Made by a program: the position numbers and the translations under genes. 64,000 nt of DNA from Roseovarius sp. W115 (GTDB lineage: Bacteria; Pseudomonadota; Alphaproteobacteria; Rhodobacterales; Rhodobacteraceae), in NCBI RefSeq assembly GCF_032842945.2, contig NZ_CP146606.1, positions 620,001 to 684,000 of the forward strand, given 5' to 3'. Position 1 is the first letter of the stretch. Every line of letters begins with the position of its first letter. This document shows positions 36,799 through 45,266 of this stretch, one piece after another. Below the pieces are notes generated by a model, which did no database searches, was not told the DNA's origin, and worked only from the letters and a program-made list of their open reading frames with translations.

Positions 36799-38079
36799 TT
36801 ACTCCAGCTTTTGCCGAATGCGTCGCACCATCCACCAGACAAAGAGCAGCATCGGCAGCGCCACGATTGCGGTCAGCATGTCTTTGCTGAGCCCCGTCGG
36901 CTCTGCCAGCGGATAGAGCACATAACCGGCCAGTGACACCGCGTAATAGCTGATCGCAACAACGCTCAGCCCCTCGACCGTGCGCTGCAGCCGCAGTTGT
37001 AGATCGGCGCGGCGGTTCATGCTTTCCAGCACATCCTGGTTCTGGGCGCTGCGTTCCACGTCCACCCGTGTGCGCAAAAGCTCACCGGCGCGCATGGCGC
37101 GGTCAGCCATGGCGTCAAGGCGTTTCTTGGTCGAACGCACGGTGCGCATCGCCGGATCGTAGCGGCGCATCATGAACTCGCCAAAGGTCTGACGGCCTTC
37201 GAAGCGCTCTTCGCGCAGCACTTCGATACGTTGTTTGACGATCTGCTCATAGGCAGCGGATGCGCCGAACCGATAGGAAGACCGCGCCACCATGCCTTCC
37301 AGCTCTGCCGAGATCGCCAAAAGGTTGTCAAGCGTATCCTCAGCCCGCACGGACCCGCCCGGCATGTTGCCGATAAGCTGGGTCAACCCTTGATCGAGCG
37401 CCCCAAGATTTGGGTTCAACTCGCGCACGCGGGCGAGGCCCAACATGGACATTGTCTTATATGTTTCGATTTCGCATAGGCGTTGCACGATGCGCCCGAT
37501 CCGGCGTGGACCTGTCTGCGATGCGGCGTTTACGAGGAACCGCAGGTGTCCGGCGGTGTCGATGCGAAAATCGCCTGCGACTTTGGCCGTGTCATCCAGC
37601 ACCCGTGCGACCGCCACGCTTTCTGAAACAAAATGCTCGGATACCGCTTCGCGAAACACCGCGTCATCGCGCTCTGTGTCGATGCGGATAAGCGCCGATG
37701 TAACGCGATTGCCGGGCGCATTTTCGAGCCAATCCGTTGGAAACACGTCGAAATCTGACGGATCAAATGGTCGGTCGCTCACGCCTTCCCGGAAGGCCGT
37801 GTAGGTGACGAACTCGGTGTGGCTTTCCCATTTCAGGTGATACCGACCGAGGTCACCGGAATAATGCGAGGCATCGGGTTGCGGGTGTGGTGCGCCGTAG
37901 CGGTCAAGCAAAGCGATCAGGTGTTCAAGATCAGCCCCCCGGTCTCTGGCCGCGGCGCTGTCGAGGTGTTTGAGCGCCAAAAATGCAGCAGTTGCAGGGG
38001 CTTGGACGGTTGGGAAGGGGCGGGCGTGGAGCTCGTTTGCGAGCAGGTATCGCAGGGGGTGATCTTGGATCGGGGGCAT
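36799..38079 (-). CDS. DUF3422-family membrane-anchored protein
   Basis: 426 residues. The N-terminus has the family-typical HPLRYLLANELHARPFP; the middle is long and helical with coiled-coil character; two transmembrane helices lie at about 368-390 and 400-420 just before a basic C-terminus. Conserved in proteobacteria, no established function. It is single on the minus strand. Confidence 0.88.
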   Translation of the reverse strand: MPPIQDHPLRYLLANELHARPFPTVQAPATAAFLALKHLDSAAARDRGADLEHLIALLDRYGAPHPQPDASHYSGDLGRYHLKWESHTEFVTYTAFREGVSDRPFDPSDFDVFPTDWLENAPGNRVTSALIRIDTERDDAVFREAVSEHFVSESVAVARVLDDTAKVAGDFRIDTAGHLRFLVNAASQTGPRRIGRIVQRLCEIETYKTMSMLGLARVRELNPNLGALDQGLTQLIGNMPGGSVRAEDTLDNLLAISAELEGMVARSSYRFGASAAYEQIVKQRIEVLREERFEGRQTFGEFMMRRYDPAMRTVRSTKKRLDAMADRAMRAGELLRTRVDVERSAQNQDVLESMNRRADLQLRLQRTVEGLSVVAISYYAVSLAGYVLYPLAEPTGLSKDMLTAIVALPMLLFVWWMVRRIRQKLE

Positions 38080-38267
38080 GGCAAATACACTTCTGAGTCG
38101 CGCGCAACCTAGCGCCCTACCCCACCTATGGAAACAGATTTATTTGTCGCATCAAGCAGTTAGAGGAATGCCATTGTATACCTGCCTGTATTTCAGGCAC
38201 AGGGCCTCTGTCGGTACACCGCTCGTTTCCGCACCCTCTCATCGTCGCAAATCAAGCCAGATCGCAA

Positions 38268-38300
38268 TGTCGGTATCACGTCGGTATTGCGTCGGTGCCG
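38268..38300 (+). repeat. Three 11-bp tandem units (GTCGGTATYRC type)
   Basis: Units GTCGGTATCAC, GTCGGTATTGC and a partial GTCGGTGCCGT. The same units occur at 62924-62973. Located about 110-140 bp upstream of the topAI leader ORF. The rest of 38080-38411 shows no gene. Confidence 0.8.
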
Positions 38301-38411
38301 TGTGGCAAATGCACCTCGCACAAATAGGCGCCGCGCGCATGCCCTTGCATCCGCGCCGTCAAAAACCTAGGTCACGCTCACGTATCGCATAACGCGAACG
38401 ACGGAGAGTTT

Positions 38412-38438
38412 ATGTCTACGATTGCGGTCAGCCGCTAG
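38412..38438 (+). CDS. Eight-codon leader ORF upstream of topAI
   Basis: ATG to TAG encodes MSTIAVSR. A strong SD (GGAG, 5 nt spacing) precedes it, much better than that of the toxin gene 90 bp downstream. Its last codons lie within a small GCGG-TCAG-CCGC hairpin. It is in frame with topAI, separated by the TAG and then 30 sense codons. In E. coli, topAI has an antibiotic-sensing leader ORF (toiL) that controls translation and Rho-dependent termination; a comparable role here is inference. No homology between the peptides is claimed. Confidence 0.5.
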   Translation: MSTIAVSR

Positions 38439-38471
38439 GCCCAACCGACCGGGCCCATTCCATTTCAAAGA

Positions 38472-38493
38472 CACCCGCGCGAGATGCCGGGTG
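38472..38493 (+). terminator. Hairpin between leader ORF and topAI
   Basis: A CACCCG / CGGGTG stem with a 10-nt loop, followed by CCTTTTGGG. The T-run is short, so it could be an attenuator, a translation-control hairpin or a weak terminator. Confidence 0.45.
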
Positions 38494-38528
38494 CCTTTTG
38501 GGCTGACCTAAATCCACGAGACAAAACA

Positions 38529-38786
38529 ATGAATATCTCAAAACACGAACAGCGCGTGCTGCATGTGCTCGCGCAGGGTGGTGCAATCCATTTCGAACGC
38601 ATGGGCAATGGCAAGGTCCGGCATGTCACCTGCTTTACGCGGGACGGCCATGCCTTGGCCAATTGCCCCCTTCCTCTCTTTGACAGATTGCGAAAGCGCA
38701 AATTCATTCATTCCCGCAACAGCCTGCCCTATCGCATCACGCAACTGGGGCTGCGATCCGTCAATGCACAACTGGACAACAGATAA
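38529..38786 (+). CDS. topAI: TopAI/YjhX-family toxin (topoisomerase I inhibitor)
   Basis: 85 residues, exactly the length of E. coli YjhX/TopAI. The start MNISKHEQRVLHVLAQGG and the end NAQLDNR match the family. In E. coli this protein binds and inhibits DNA topoisomerase I and is neutralised by the product of the adjacent yjhQ. The ATG at 38529 has only a weak SD; an in-frame ATG at 38484 would read through the upstream hairpin and is unlikely. Followed by an acetyltransferase gene as in E. coli. Confidence 0.85.
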   Translation: MNISKHEQRVLHVLAQGGAIHFERMGNGKVRHVTCFTRDGHALANCPLPLFDRLRKRKFIHSRNSLPYRITQLGLRSVNAQLDNR

Positions 38787-38797
38787 GGACATCTCTC

Positions 38798-39262
38798 ATG
38801 ACAGATATTATTGTGAAACCAACAACGGCGGCCGACATTCCTGCGTTGCGACTGGTGCTGGATGGCACCGAACTTTTCCCAAGCGATGTGCTGGTGGAGA
38901 TGATGACGCCTTACCTGGAGGGGCAGAGTGAAGCCTTCTGGCTAAGTTGCCACGTGCAGAATGTGGCCGTGGGTCTGGCCTATACCGCCCCGGAAGCGCT
39001 CACCAACGGGACCTGGAACATGTTAGCTCTAGCCGTGCTTCCCGAAGTGCACGGGCAAGGATGCGGTGCGGCTCTTGTTTCCGGCGTTGAAGAACGGCTG
39101 CGACTGATGGGTCAGCGCATGATCATCGTGGAAACATCCGGCACCGAGGCGTTTTCAACGGCACGACATTTCTATGTGGCGGCCGGGTACGAAGAAGAGG
39201 CACGCATCCGAGATTTCTGGGACAAAGGCGATGATAAGGTTGTGTTTCGAAAGGCGCTCTAG
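38798..39262 (+). CDS. GNAT acetyltransferase, YjhQ-like probable antitoxin
   Basis: 154 residues, single GNAT domain with the acetyl-CoA loop EVHGQGCGAALV near residue 84 and the late FYVAAGYEEEA. It begins 11 bp after the topAI stop behind an AAGGAC SD, so it is in the same operon. E. coli YjhQ is a GNAT-fold antitoxin for TopAI, and the same order here supports that role. Whether it acetylates anything is unknown. A plain small-molecule acetyltransferase remains possible. Confidence 0.78.
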   Translation: MTDIIVKPTTAADIPALRLVLDGTELFPSDVLVEMMTPYLEGQSEAFWLSCHVQNVAVGLAYTAPEALTNGTWNMLALAVLPEVHGQGCGAALVSGVEERLRLMGQRMIIVETSGTEAFSTARHFYVAAGYEEEARIRDFWDKGDDKVVFRKAL

Positions 39263-39391
39263 GCGGGACGCTTGGGGCTCGTTCGCCCGCAGGGGTCTTG
39301 CCAGCGGTGGACCGTCTCATCTGGACTGTGGTTCGGTCGAGTTACTTCGGCTTTGCGGGACTTTGCTGCCGTTCCGGAATCTCCGCGATGA

Positions 39392-39532
39392 GCCGCGCGA
39401 TCGCCAGACCGCGGGGTGGCGACCTGCCATTGGTTCAGATCACTTTATGGCAGCCAAGCCTGCAAATTCGTTGATCTCAGCGCCCACGTGGACCAATCGC
39501 CAGCCCGGGGGACGGTCTGGCGATCGCGCGGC
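39392..39532. repeat. 141-bp imperfect palindrome with perfect 19-bp ends
   Basis: The end GCCGCGCGATCGCCAGACC (39392-39410) is the exact inverse of GGTCTGGCGATCGCGCGGC (39514-39532). Pairing continues inward imperfectly, for example TGGCGACCTGCCATTGGTT against GACCAATCGCCAG. It could form one long hairpin. It lies in a gene-free stretch (39263-40055) and might be a small non-autonomous mobile element; no transposase or target duplication was seen. Confidence 0.7.
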
Positions 39533-39708
39533 GGCGCTGCGCGCCTTGATTCCGCGCGAGGGGAGTCATTGTGGGCTCACAGCAGACCTCCAGCACAAGC
39601 CGTGGCAGCGTCGGACCGGGGGACGGCGCATCCGACGTATGACCGATGCGCTTTATCCCCGGCCCGTCCGTCAGCCGGATTTTCAGAGCGCCTATGCCAG
39701 ACAAAGCG

Positions 39709-39769
39709 CCGGCCCATAGGGCCGGTCCGGCGCTGGCACGGCGGGACTACGCCCCTCGATTCCGTGCCA
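39709..39769. repeat. Two GC-rich hairpins in the gene-free stretch
   Basis: CCGGCCC-ATA-GGGCCGG (39709-39725) and TGGCACGG / CCGTGCCA (39734-39741, 39762-39769) are perfect inverted repeats. No gene is associated. The first could end transcription but has no T-run. Confidence 0.6.
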
Positions 39770-39853
39770 TGGGTGCGATATCAGATGTCCCGAACAGGCT
39801 GACAGCCGGCACCTGACAGGTTCAGCCGCATACGTTAACCTGTTTTGAAGCAC

Positions 39854-39971
39854 TTAAAGCGCTTCGCCTTTATCCTGAGACATCAGCGAAAGGCGAAACG
39901 CGTGCAACGATTGAGTGCCTTGCTGCGTTTCGCGCTCATCTGTGAGCCAGATTTATCGCGAAACGCTTTTG
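39854..39971 (+). repeat. 118-bp double-hairpin intergenic repeat, full copy 2
   Basis: Full copy of the repeat found inverted at 3643-3760 (about 86% identical by hand count). It lies upstream of the pntB terminator. An orphan arm (AAAGCGTTTTGCC) sits directly at the pntB stop near 40095-40107. Confidence 0.85.
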
Positions 39972-40055
39972 GTGCACGTCGCGGGACGGAATAGTCTCTG
40001 AGCACACTCACGCGGTACCAAGGCACGAAGCGCCGCCGCGCCATCATGATCAATG

Positions 40056-40080
40056 AAAAAAGCCCGCCAAATTAGCGGGC
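40056..40080 (-). terminator. Rho-independent terminator of pntAB
   Basis: On the minus strand a GCCCGC / GCGGGC stem with a 7-nt loop is followed by six T, 27 bp after the pntB stop. Confidence 0.9.
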
Positions 40081-40106
40081 CTCTTCCTGTTTTCAAAGCG
40101 TTTTGC

Positions 40107-41603
40107 CTAACCCACTTTCGGCAAGAGCGTGCTCACACTGTCCTTGGCGTCGCCATAGAACATGCGGGTGTTCTCTTTGTAGAAAAGCGGGTTTTCGATG
40201 CCGGAATATCCTGTGCCCTGCCCCCGTTTAGAGACAAACACCTGCTTGGCTTTCCACACTTCCAGCACCGGCATGCCGGCGATGGGTGAGTTGGGATCAT
40301 CCTGAGCCGCGGGGTTCACGATGTCATTGGAGCCGATCACGATGACCACATCCGTTTCGGGGAAGTCATCATTGATCTCGTCCATTTCCAGCACGATGTC
40401 ATAGGGCACCTTGGCTTCGGCCAGAAGCACGTTCATGTGGCCTGGCAGACGTCCGGCGACCGGGTGGATGGCAAAGCGGACTTCCTTGCCCGCCGCGCGC
40501 ATCTTGTTGGTCAGTTCACTGACCGCCTGCTGTGCCTGTGCCACCGCCATACCATAGCCCGGCACGATGATGACGCTGGAGGCCTCGTTGAGGGCGGCTG
40601 CAACACCATCAGCATCAATCGCCACCTGTTCACCTTCCACAGCCATCTGCTCACCAGCTGCGCCGCCGAAGCCGCCGAGGATCACGCTGACAAAGGACCG
40701 GTTCATCGCCTTGCACATGATGTAACTCAGGATCGCACCGGACGAGCCCACAAGCGCACCCACAACGATGAGAAGGTCGTTGCCAAGGCTGAAGCCAATG
40801 GCTGCCGCCGCCCAGCCCGAGTAGCTGTTGAGCATGGAGACCACGACGGGCATATCCGCGCCGCCGATGCCCATGATCAGGTGATAGCCGATGAAGAGCG
40901 CCAGAAGCGTCAGAAGGACCAATGTCCAGCTGCCCGAGCCACCCAGGTACATGATGGCCAGCAGGAGCGAGCCACCTGCGGCGGCTGCGTTCAGCATATG
41001 TCCACCGGGCAGCTGTTTGGCCGCTGTGTCCACTTTGCCGGCAAGCTTGCCATAGGCAATGACAGAGCCGGTAAAGGTCACAGCCCCGATCCAGATGCCA
41101 AGCACAAGCTCGACCCGCAGGATGGTGATCTCGACAGAGGTTTTCTTGGCGATGAGCTGACCGAAGGAGGACAGTTCGTTGTAGATCGCCGTGGGCAGGC
41201 CAATGGCCTGATACCCGCCGTCCTTGGCCGCGCCGAGCACAAGATCGTTCTCGGCAAAGAGGCTGCTCATGGTGTTGATCATGATGTCGGCGTTAAAGCC
41301 CACAAAGACCGCTGCGAGGCCCACAAGCGAGTGCATGATGGCCACAAGCTCGGGCATCTGCGTCATTTGCACCCGCGTGGCGAGTTGATAGCCCACGACG
41401 GCGCCAAGCGCGATCAGGATAAGCGAAACAAGCCAAAGCCCCTGACCGGGTCCGATGAGCGTTGCCAGAACAGCAATCCCCATGCCGACAATGCCATACC
41501 AAACCGCGCGTTTTGCGCTTTCCTGACCGGAAAGCCCGCCCAGCGAGAAGATGAACAAAACCGCAGCAACAACGTAAGCGGCAGTGGTAAATCCGAATTC
41601 CAT
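40107..41603 (-). CDS. pntB: NAD(P)+ transhydrogenase, beta subunit
   Basis: 498 residues. Nine or so transmembrane helices (residues 1-290) form the proton channel half; the C-terminal domain III binds NADP(H) with [10 protein letters not shown] near residue 320 and [13 protein letters not shown] near 440. The proton-translocating enzyme transfers hydride from NADH to NADP+, supplying NADPH. It follows pntA by 12 bp. A terminator ends the operon. Confidence 0.96.
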   Translation of the reverse strand: MEFGFTTAAYVVAAVLFIFSLGGLSGQESAKRAVWYGIVGMGIAVLATLIGPGQGLWLVSLILIALGAVVGYQLATRVQMTQMPELVAIMHSLVGLAAVFVGFNADIMINTMSSLFAENDLVLGAAKDGGYQAIGLPTAIYNELSSFGQLIAKKTSVEITILRVELVLGIWIGAVTFTGSVIAYGKLAGKVDTAAKQLPGGHMLNAAAAGGSLLLAIMYLGGSGSWTLVLLTLLALFIGYHLIMGIGGADMPVVVSMLNSYSGWAAAAIGFSLGNDLLIVVGALVGSSGAILSYIMCKAMNRSFVSVILGGFGGAAGEQMAVEGEQVAIDADGVAAALNEASSVIIVPGYGMAVAQAQQAVSELTNKMRAAGKEVRFAIHPVAGRLPGHMNVLLAEAKVPYDIVLEMDEINDDFPETDVVIVIGSNDIVNPAAQDDPNSPIAGMPVLEVWKAKQVFVSKRGQGTGYSGIENPLFYKENTRMFYGDAKDSVSTLLPKVG

Positions 41604-41615
41604 AACCCTGTCCCC

Positions 41616-43190
41616 TTACGATTTCTGGAACATGGCGAGCATGCGCCGTGTGACCAGGAAGCCGCCAAATATGTTGATTGCGGCCATGAAGACCGCGAGC
41701 ATTGCCATCAGTGTGATCAAGAACGAGCTTGATCCGATTTGAATCAGCGCGCCCAGGATGATGATCGACGAGATTGCGTTGGTCACAGCCATGAGCGGCG
41801 TGTGCAGTGAGTGCGACACGTTCCAGATCACCTGGAAGCCAACAAAGACCGACAGTACGAAAACGATGAAATGCTGCATGAAGCTGGCCGGGGCGACGAG
41901 ACCCACGAGCAGGATCAGCGCACCGCCGACACCCAGAAGCGAGACCTGCTGCACCGTTTGCTTTTTGAACGCCGCCAGTTCTTCGGCACGCTTTTCCTCG
42001 GGTGTCAGCTCGCGCGGCGCTTCTTTCTTGGGTTGCGCTGCGATGGCCTGAATTTTGGGTGGTGGTGGTGGGAAGGTGATTTCGCCCGCATGGGTCACAG
42101 TAGCCCCACGGATCACGTCATCCTCCATGTCATGCACGACCTTGCCATCTTTTTCCGGCGTGAGGTCGGTCATCATGTGGCGGATGTTGGTGGAGTAGAG
42201 CGTCGAGGATTGCGAGGCCATGCGCGACGGGAAGTCGGTGTAACCCACAATGGTCACGCCATTGTCGGTGACGATTTTCTCGTCCTTTTGGGTCAGCTCA
42301 CAGTTACCGCCGCGTTCAGCCGCGAGGTCCACGATCACCGAGCCGGGCTTCATCATCTCGACCATGTCCTTGGTCCAGAGGATGGGCGCATCCCGGTTGG
42401 GAATGAGGGCCGTGGTGATGACAATGTCGATATCTGGCGCCATCTCGCGGAACTTCTCAAGCTGCTTGGCCTGGAACTCCGGGCTGGAGGGGGCGGCATA
42501 GCCCCCTGTCTCTGCGCCGTCTTGTTGAGTGTCCTCAAAGTCGAGGAACACGAATTCCGCGCCCATGGATTCGATTTGTTCGGCCACTTCGGGGCGCACA
42601 TCGAAGGCGTAGGTGATGGCCCCCAGAGACGTCGAGGTGCCGATCGCGGCAAGGCCGGCAACACCGGCGCCGACAACGAGCACCTTAGCCGGGGGCACCT
42701 TGCCCGCGGCAGTGACTTGACCGGTGAAGAAACGGCCAAAGTTGTTACCGGCCTCAATGACAGCGCGGTAACCGGCGATATTGGCCATCGAACTCAGCGC
42801 GTCCATCTTTTGCGCGCGGGAGATGCGGGGCACCATTTCCATGGCGACAACCGTCGCGCCCTTGTCGGCGGCGGCCTTCATCTGCTTCTCATTTCCACCG
42901 GGATTGAAGAAGGAAATCAGCGTCTTACCCTTTGTAAGGCGTTTGACCTCGGTGTCGGTGGGCACGCGCACCTTGGCGACTATGTCGCTGGCCTTCCACA
43001 GGGCCGAGGCGGATTTGATCACCTCAACACCCGCTTCCTTGTAATCAGCGTCGGAAAACCCCGCCGCCAGGCCTGCACCGGCCTCAATCGCACACTCGTG
43101 TCCGAGCTTTTGCAGTTGCAGGGCGGAGTCCGGCGTCATCGCGACCCGGTTTTCGCCCTCGGCAACCTCTTTAGGTGTTCCGATCTTCAA
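41616..43190 (-). CDS. pntA: NAD(P)+ transhydrogenase, alpha subunit
   Basis: 524 residues. Domain I (about 1-375) binds NAD(H), with VLVVGAGVAGLAAIGTS as the Rossmann loop and the alanine-dehydrogenase-like N-terminus (KIGTPKEVAEGENRVAMTP). A Pro/Glu/Lys linker follows (residues about 375-410) and then four transmembrane helices to the end. So both halves that are separate genes (pntAA, pntAB) in some relatives are fused here. First gene of pntAB. Confidence 0.96.
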   Translation of the reverse strand: MKIGTPKEVAEGENRVAMTPDSALQLQKLGHECAIEAGAGLAAGFSDADYKEAGVEVIKSASALWKASDIVAKVRVPTDTEVKRLTKGKTLISFFNPGGNEKQMKAAADKGATVVAMEMVPRISRAQKMDALSSMANIAGYRAVIEAGNNFGRFFTGQVTAAGKVPPAKVLVVGAGVAGLAAIGTSTSLGAITYAFDVRPEVAEQIESMGAEFVFLDFEDTQQDGAETGGYAAPSSPEFQAKQLEKFREMAPDIDIVITTALIPNRDAPILWTKDMVEMMKPGSVIVDLAAERGGNCELTQKDEKIVTDNGVTIVGYTDFPSRMASQSSTLYSTNIRHMMTDLTPEKDGKVVHDMEDDVIRGATVTHAGEITFPPPPPKIQAIAAQPKKEAPRELTPEEKRAEELAAFKKQTVQQVSLLGVGGALILLVGLVAPASFMQHFIVFVLSVFVGFQVIWNVSHSLHTPLMAVTNAISSIIILGALIQIGSSSFLITLMAMLAVFMAAINIFGGFLVTRRMLAMFQKS

Positions 43191-43322
43191 TGTCTTAGTC
43201 TCCCCGTGTCTTGGCTACGGATACGTCACCGCATGGTTGGCGTGTGTCTCAACGGATTCTAGGTCAGGCGCGTTATATTTCACATTCTTTCTGAAGTTGG
43301 AATGCTGCGATTGTCGCAGGGG

Positions 43323-43775
43323 TCAAAGCCAACGTCGGGTATTTTGGCAATACCGCGCGAAATCGGCGCGAAATTTGCGGCGCAGGCGGTCTTCTTCGGG
43401 AATGATAAAGCGGCGTTCGATGATCCAGACGAAGACGGGAATCAGAGGCAGTGACAGAACCGCGTCCCAACGCAAGATAAGACCCGTCAGAATGAGGGCG
43501 TCCCCGAGGTAGATGGGGTTGCGCGAGCGTTTGAAGATGCCCGTGGTGACCAGCCGGTCGGCCTCCATATGCGGAATGGGCGTGGTTTTGAAGCGGCGCA
43601 TTTCGTAGAGCGCGAAAGCCATGAACAGGAGGCCCGCCCCGACAAACAGACCACCGGCAAAGTCAGCCCAAGCCCCACCGAAGCTTAGACCGGCGGAAAA
43701 ATGCGTCGCCTGCATCCAAGTCACCACAAGGGCGAGCAACAGCCATATGGGTGGAATGTCGGTCCATTTGAGCAT
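43323..43775 (-). CDS. Small membrane methyltransferase, isoprenylcysteine carboxyl methyltransferase/PEMT-like
   Basis: 150 residues from the ATG at 43775, which has an AGGAAG SD. Four transmembrane helices. The SAM-binding motif is TTGIFKRSRNPIYLGDALIL followed by the C-terminal EEDRLRRKFRADFARYCQNTRRW. Substrate unknown; related to, but much shorter than, the gene at 18413-19741. Divergent from the SDR gene, with twin palindromes between them. Confidence 0.85.
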   Translation of the reverse strand: MLKWTDIPPIWLLLALVVTWMQATHFSAGLSFGGAWADFAGGLFVGAGLLFMAFALYEMRRFKTTPIPHMEADRLVTTGIFKRSRNPIYLGDALILTGLILRWDAVLSLPLIPVFVWIIERRFIIPEEDRLRRKFRADFARYCQNTRRWL

Positions 43776-43794
43776 GGGTCTTCCTTTCGCAGAG

Positions 43795-43836
43795 CTGGAA
43801 TTTTGCAAAATTCCAGGATAGAAAATTGCAATTTTC
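43795..43836. repeat. Twin AT-rich palindromes in a divergent promoter region
   Basis: CTGGAATTTT/AAAATTCCAG (43795-43816) and GAAAATT/AATTTTC (43821-43836), each with a 2-bp GC centre and 4 bp between them. Same design as 23797-23838. Confidence 0.85.
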
Positions 43837-43915
43837 CACACCTTTGTCACACCCCGAAATGCGAGGCTTGGCAAGACCTATGGTTCGGGCGAGTGTGGGG
43901 AAAGGAGGATTTGAC

Positions 43916-44665
43916 ATGCTGAGCGGAAAACACGCGGTGGTCACAGGAGGCGGCACGGGCATCGGGCTTGCCATTGCACAAGCACTGGCGGAGGCTGGCG
44001 CGGATGTTACCATCACCGGGCGCCGCGAAGAGGTTTTGCAGGACGCGGCTGGGGGTGTCCTTCATCCACTGGTCATGGATGTGAGCGATGAGGCCAGTGT
44101 CGTCGATGGGTTTTCGCAGGCGGTTAACACCAGGGGACCGATTTCGATTGTCGTACCCAACGCAGGCATTGCCGAAGGGCGCGCCCTGCACAAGACAGAC
44201 ACGGAGTTTTGGCGGCGGATCATGGCCACCAATCTGGATGGTGCCTTTTGGACCATTCGCGAGGCGCTCAAATCCATGCATGAAGCAGGTTGGGGCCGGG
44301 TCATTGCGGTGTCTTCCATTGCCGGGCTGAAAGGGCTCAGAGGGGCTTCGGCCTACACGGCGAGCAAACATGGGCTTATGGGACTTATCCGTGCCCTCAG
44401 CGAAGACTACCTGGGGTCAGAGATCACGTTCAACGCGCTGTGCCCCGGCTATGTTGATACAGATATTGTGACGCGCAATGTTCAAGCCATCAGCGCCCGT
44501 GCTGGTATTGATGAGGATGCCGCCCGCGCCATGATGGTGGAGGCCAACAAACACAAACGTCTGATCGCACCCGAAGAAGTGGCCGCTGCCGCACTCTGGC
44601 TCTGTGGACCGGGATCAAACAGCGTGAATGGGCAAGCGATTGAGATTGCCGGTGGTCAGTTTTGA
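43916..44665 (+). CDS. SDR-family NAD(P)-dependent oxidoreductase
   Basis: 249 residues. Classical short-chain dehydrogenase: cofactor loop TGGGTGIG (about residues 12-19), NAG motif, catalytic Ser in VSSIAG and YTASK (Tyr-x-x-x-Lys) near residue 150. The ATG at 43916 has a strong AAAGGAGG SD. It resembles 3-hydroxyacyl/acetoacetyl-CoA reductases but the substrate cannot be fixed. The stop overlaps the YjbR gene start (TGATG). Confidence 0.92.
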   Translation: MLSGKHAVVTGGGTGIGLAIAQALAEAGADVTITGRREEVLQDAAGGVLHPLVMDVSDEASVVDGFSQAVNTRGPISIVVPNAGIAEGRALHKTDTEFWRRIMATNLDGAFWTIREALKSMHEAGWGRVIAVSSIAGLKGLRGASAYTASKHGLMGLIRALSEDYLGSEITFNALCPGYVDTDIVTRNVQAISARAGIDEDAARAMMVEANKHKRLIAPEEVAAAALWLCGPGSNSVNGQAIEIAGGQF

Positions 44666-45021
44666 TGCTGAGCAGAGATGATTTCAATACGTTTTGCGCC
44701 CGGCTGAAGGCCACCAGCCATGTGGTGCAATGGGGCAATGCGGATGTGTGGAAAGTTGGCGGCAAAGTCTTTGCCATTGCCGGATGGAATGAGGGCCGTG
44801 ATGCCTATACCTTTAAGGTCAGCGAGATTGCCTATGAGGTCTTGCGGGACAGCCCCGGTATCCGCCCTGCGCCCTACCTTGCCTCGCGCGGGATGAAGTG
44901 GCTTCAGGTTTACGAAGACCCGGGGTTATCTGACGCCGAGCTATATGAACATATTGTGATGTCCTACGACATGGTTGTCGCCGGATTGACCAAGAAAAAG
45001 CGTTCTGAATTAGGGCTTTAG
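44665..45021 (+). CDS. MmcQ/YjbR-family protein
   Basis: 118 residues, small CyaY-like fold with the family pattern of a buried Trp-rich core (WGNADVWKVGGKVFAIAGW) and a final helical YEHIVMSYDMVVAGL. A DNA-binding role has been suggested for the family but its function is not settled. Starts by overlap with the SDR stop, so the pair is an operon. Confidence 0.85.
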   Translation: MLSRDDFNTFCARLKATSHVVQWGNADVWKVGGKVFAIAGWNEGRDAYTFKVSEIAYEVLRDSPGIRPAPYLASRGMKWLQVYEDPGLSDAELYEHIVMSYDMVVAGLTKKKRSELGL

Positions 45022-45266
45022 TACACTTCAGCCTTACGGCTCCTGCCTATAGCCCACGCCTGAATTTTCAGTTTCGGCCAAAAAAGACCTCGTTTCAGCC
45101 TCATTCCCTGCAAAGACCTGCCTTTGGTGGGTGTTAAGCAGGCAGCAAGAGTATTGTGCTAGCCATAAATACAAACGAGCAGTGAGATGGTGGTTTTGAA
45201 GTGTAATGAATGGCGCGTGGTATGCGCCAGGTCGGCCGGAATGGTCACCAGCCGGGGGGCTGATAT

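Noticed and set aside
40437..43262. Long open frames antisense to pntA and pntB (431 and 483 codons)
   Set aside because: They mirror high-GC codon usage of the real genes, contain His/Arg/Asp-rich low-complexity sequence and match no family.
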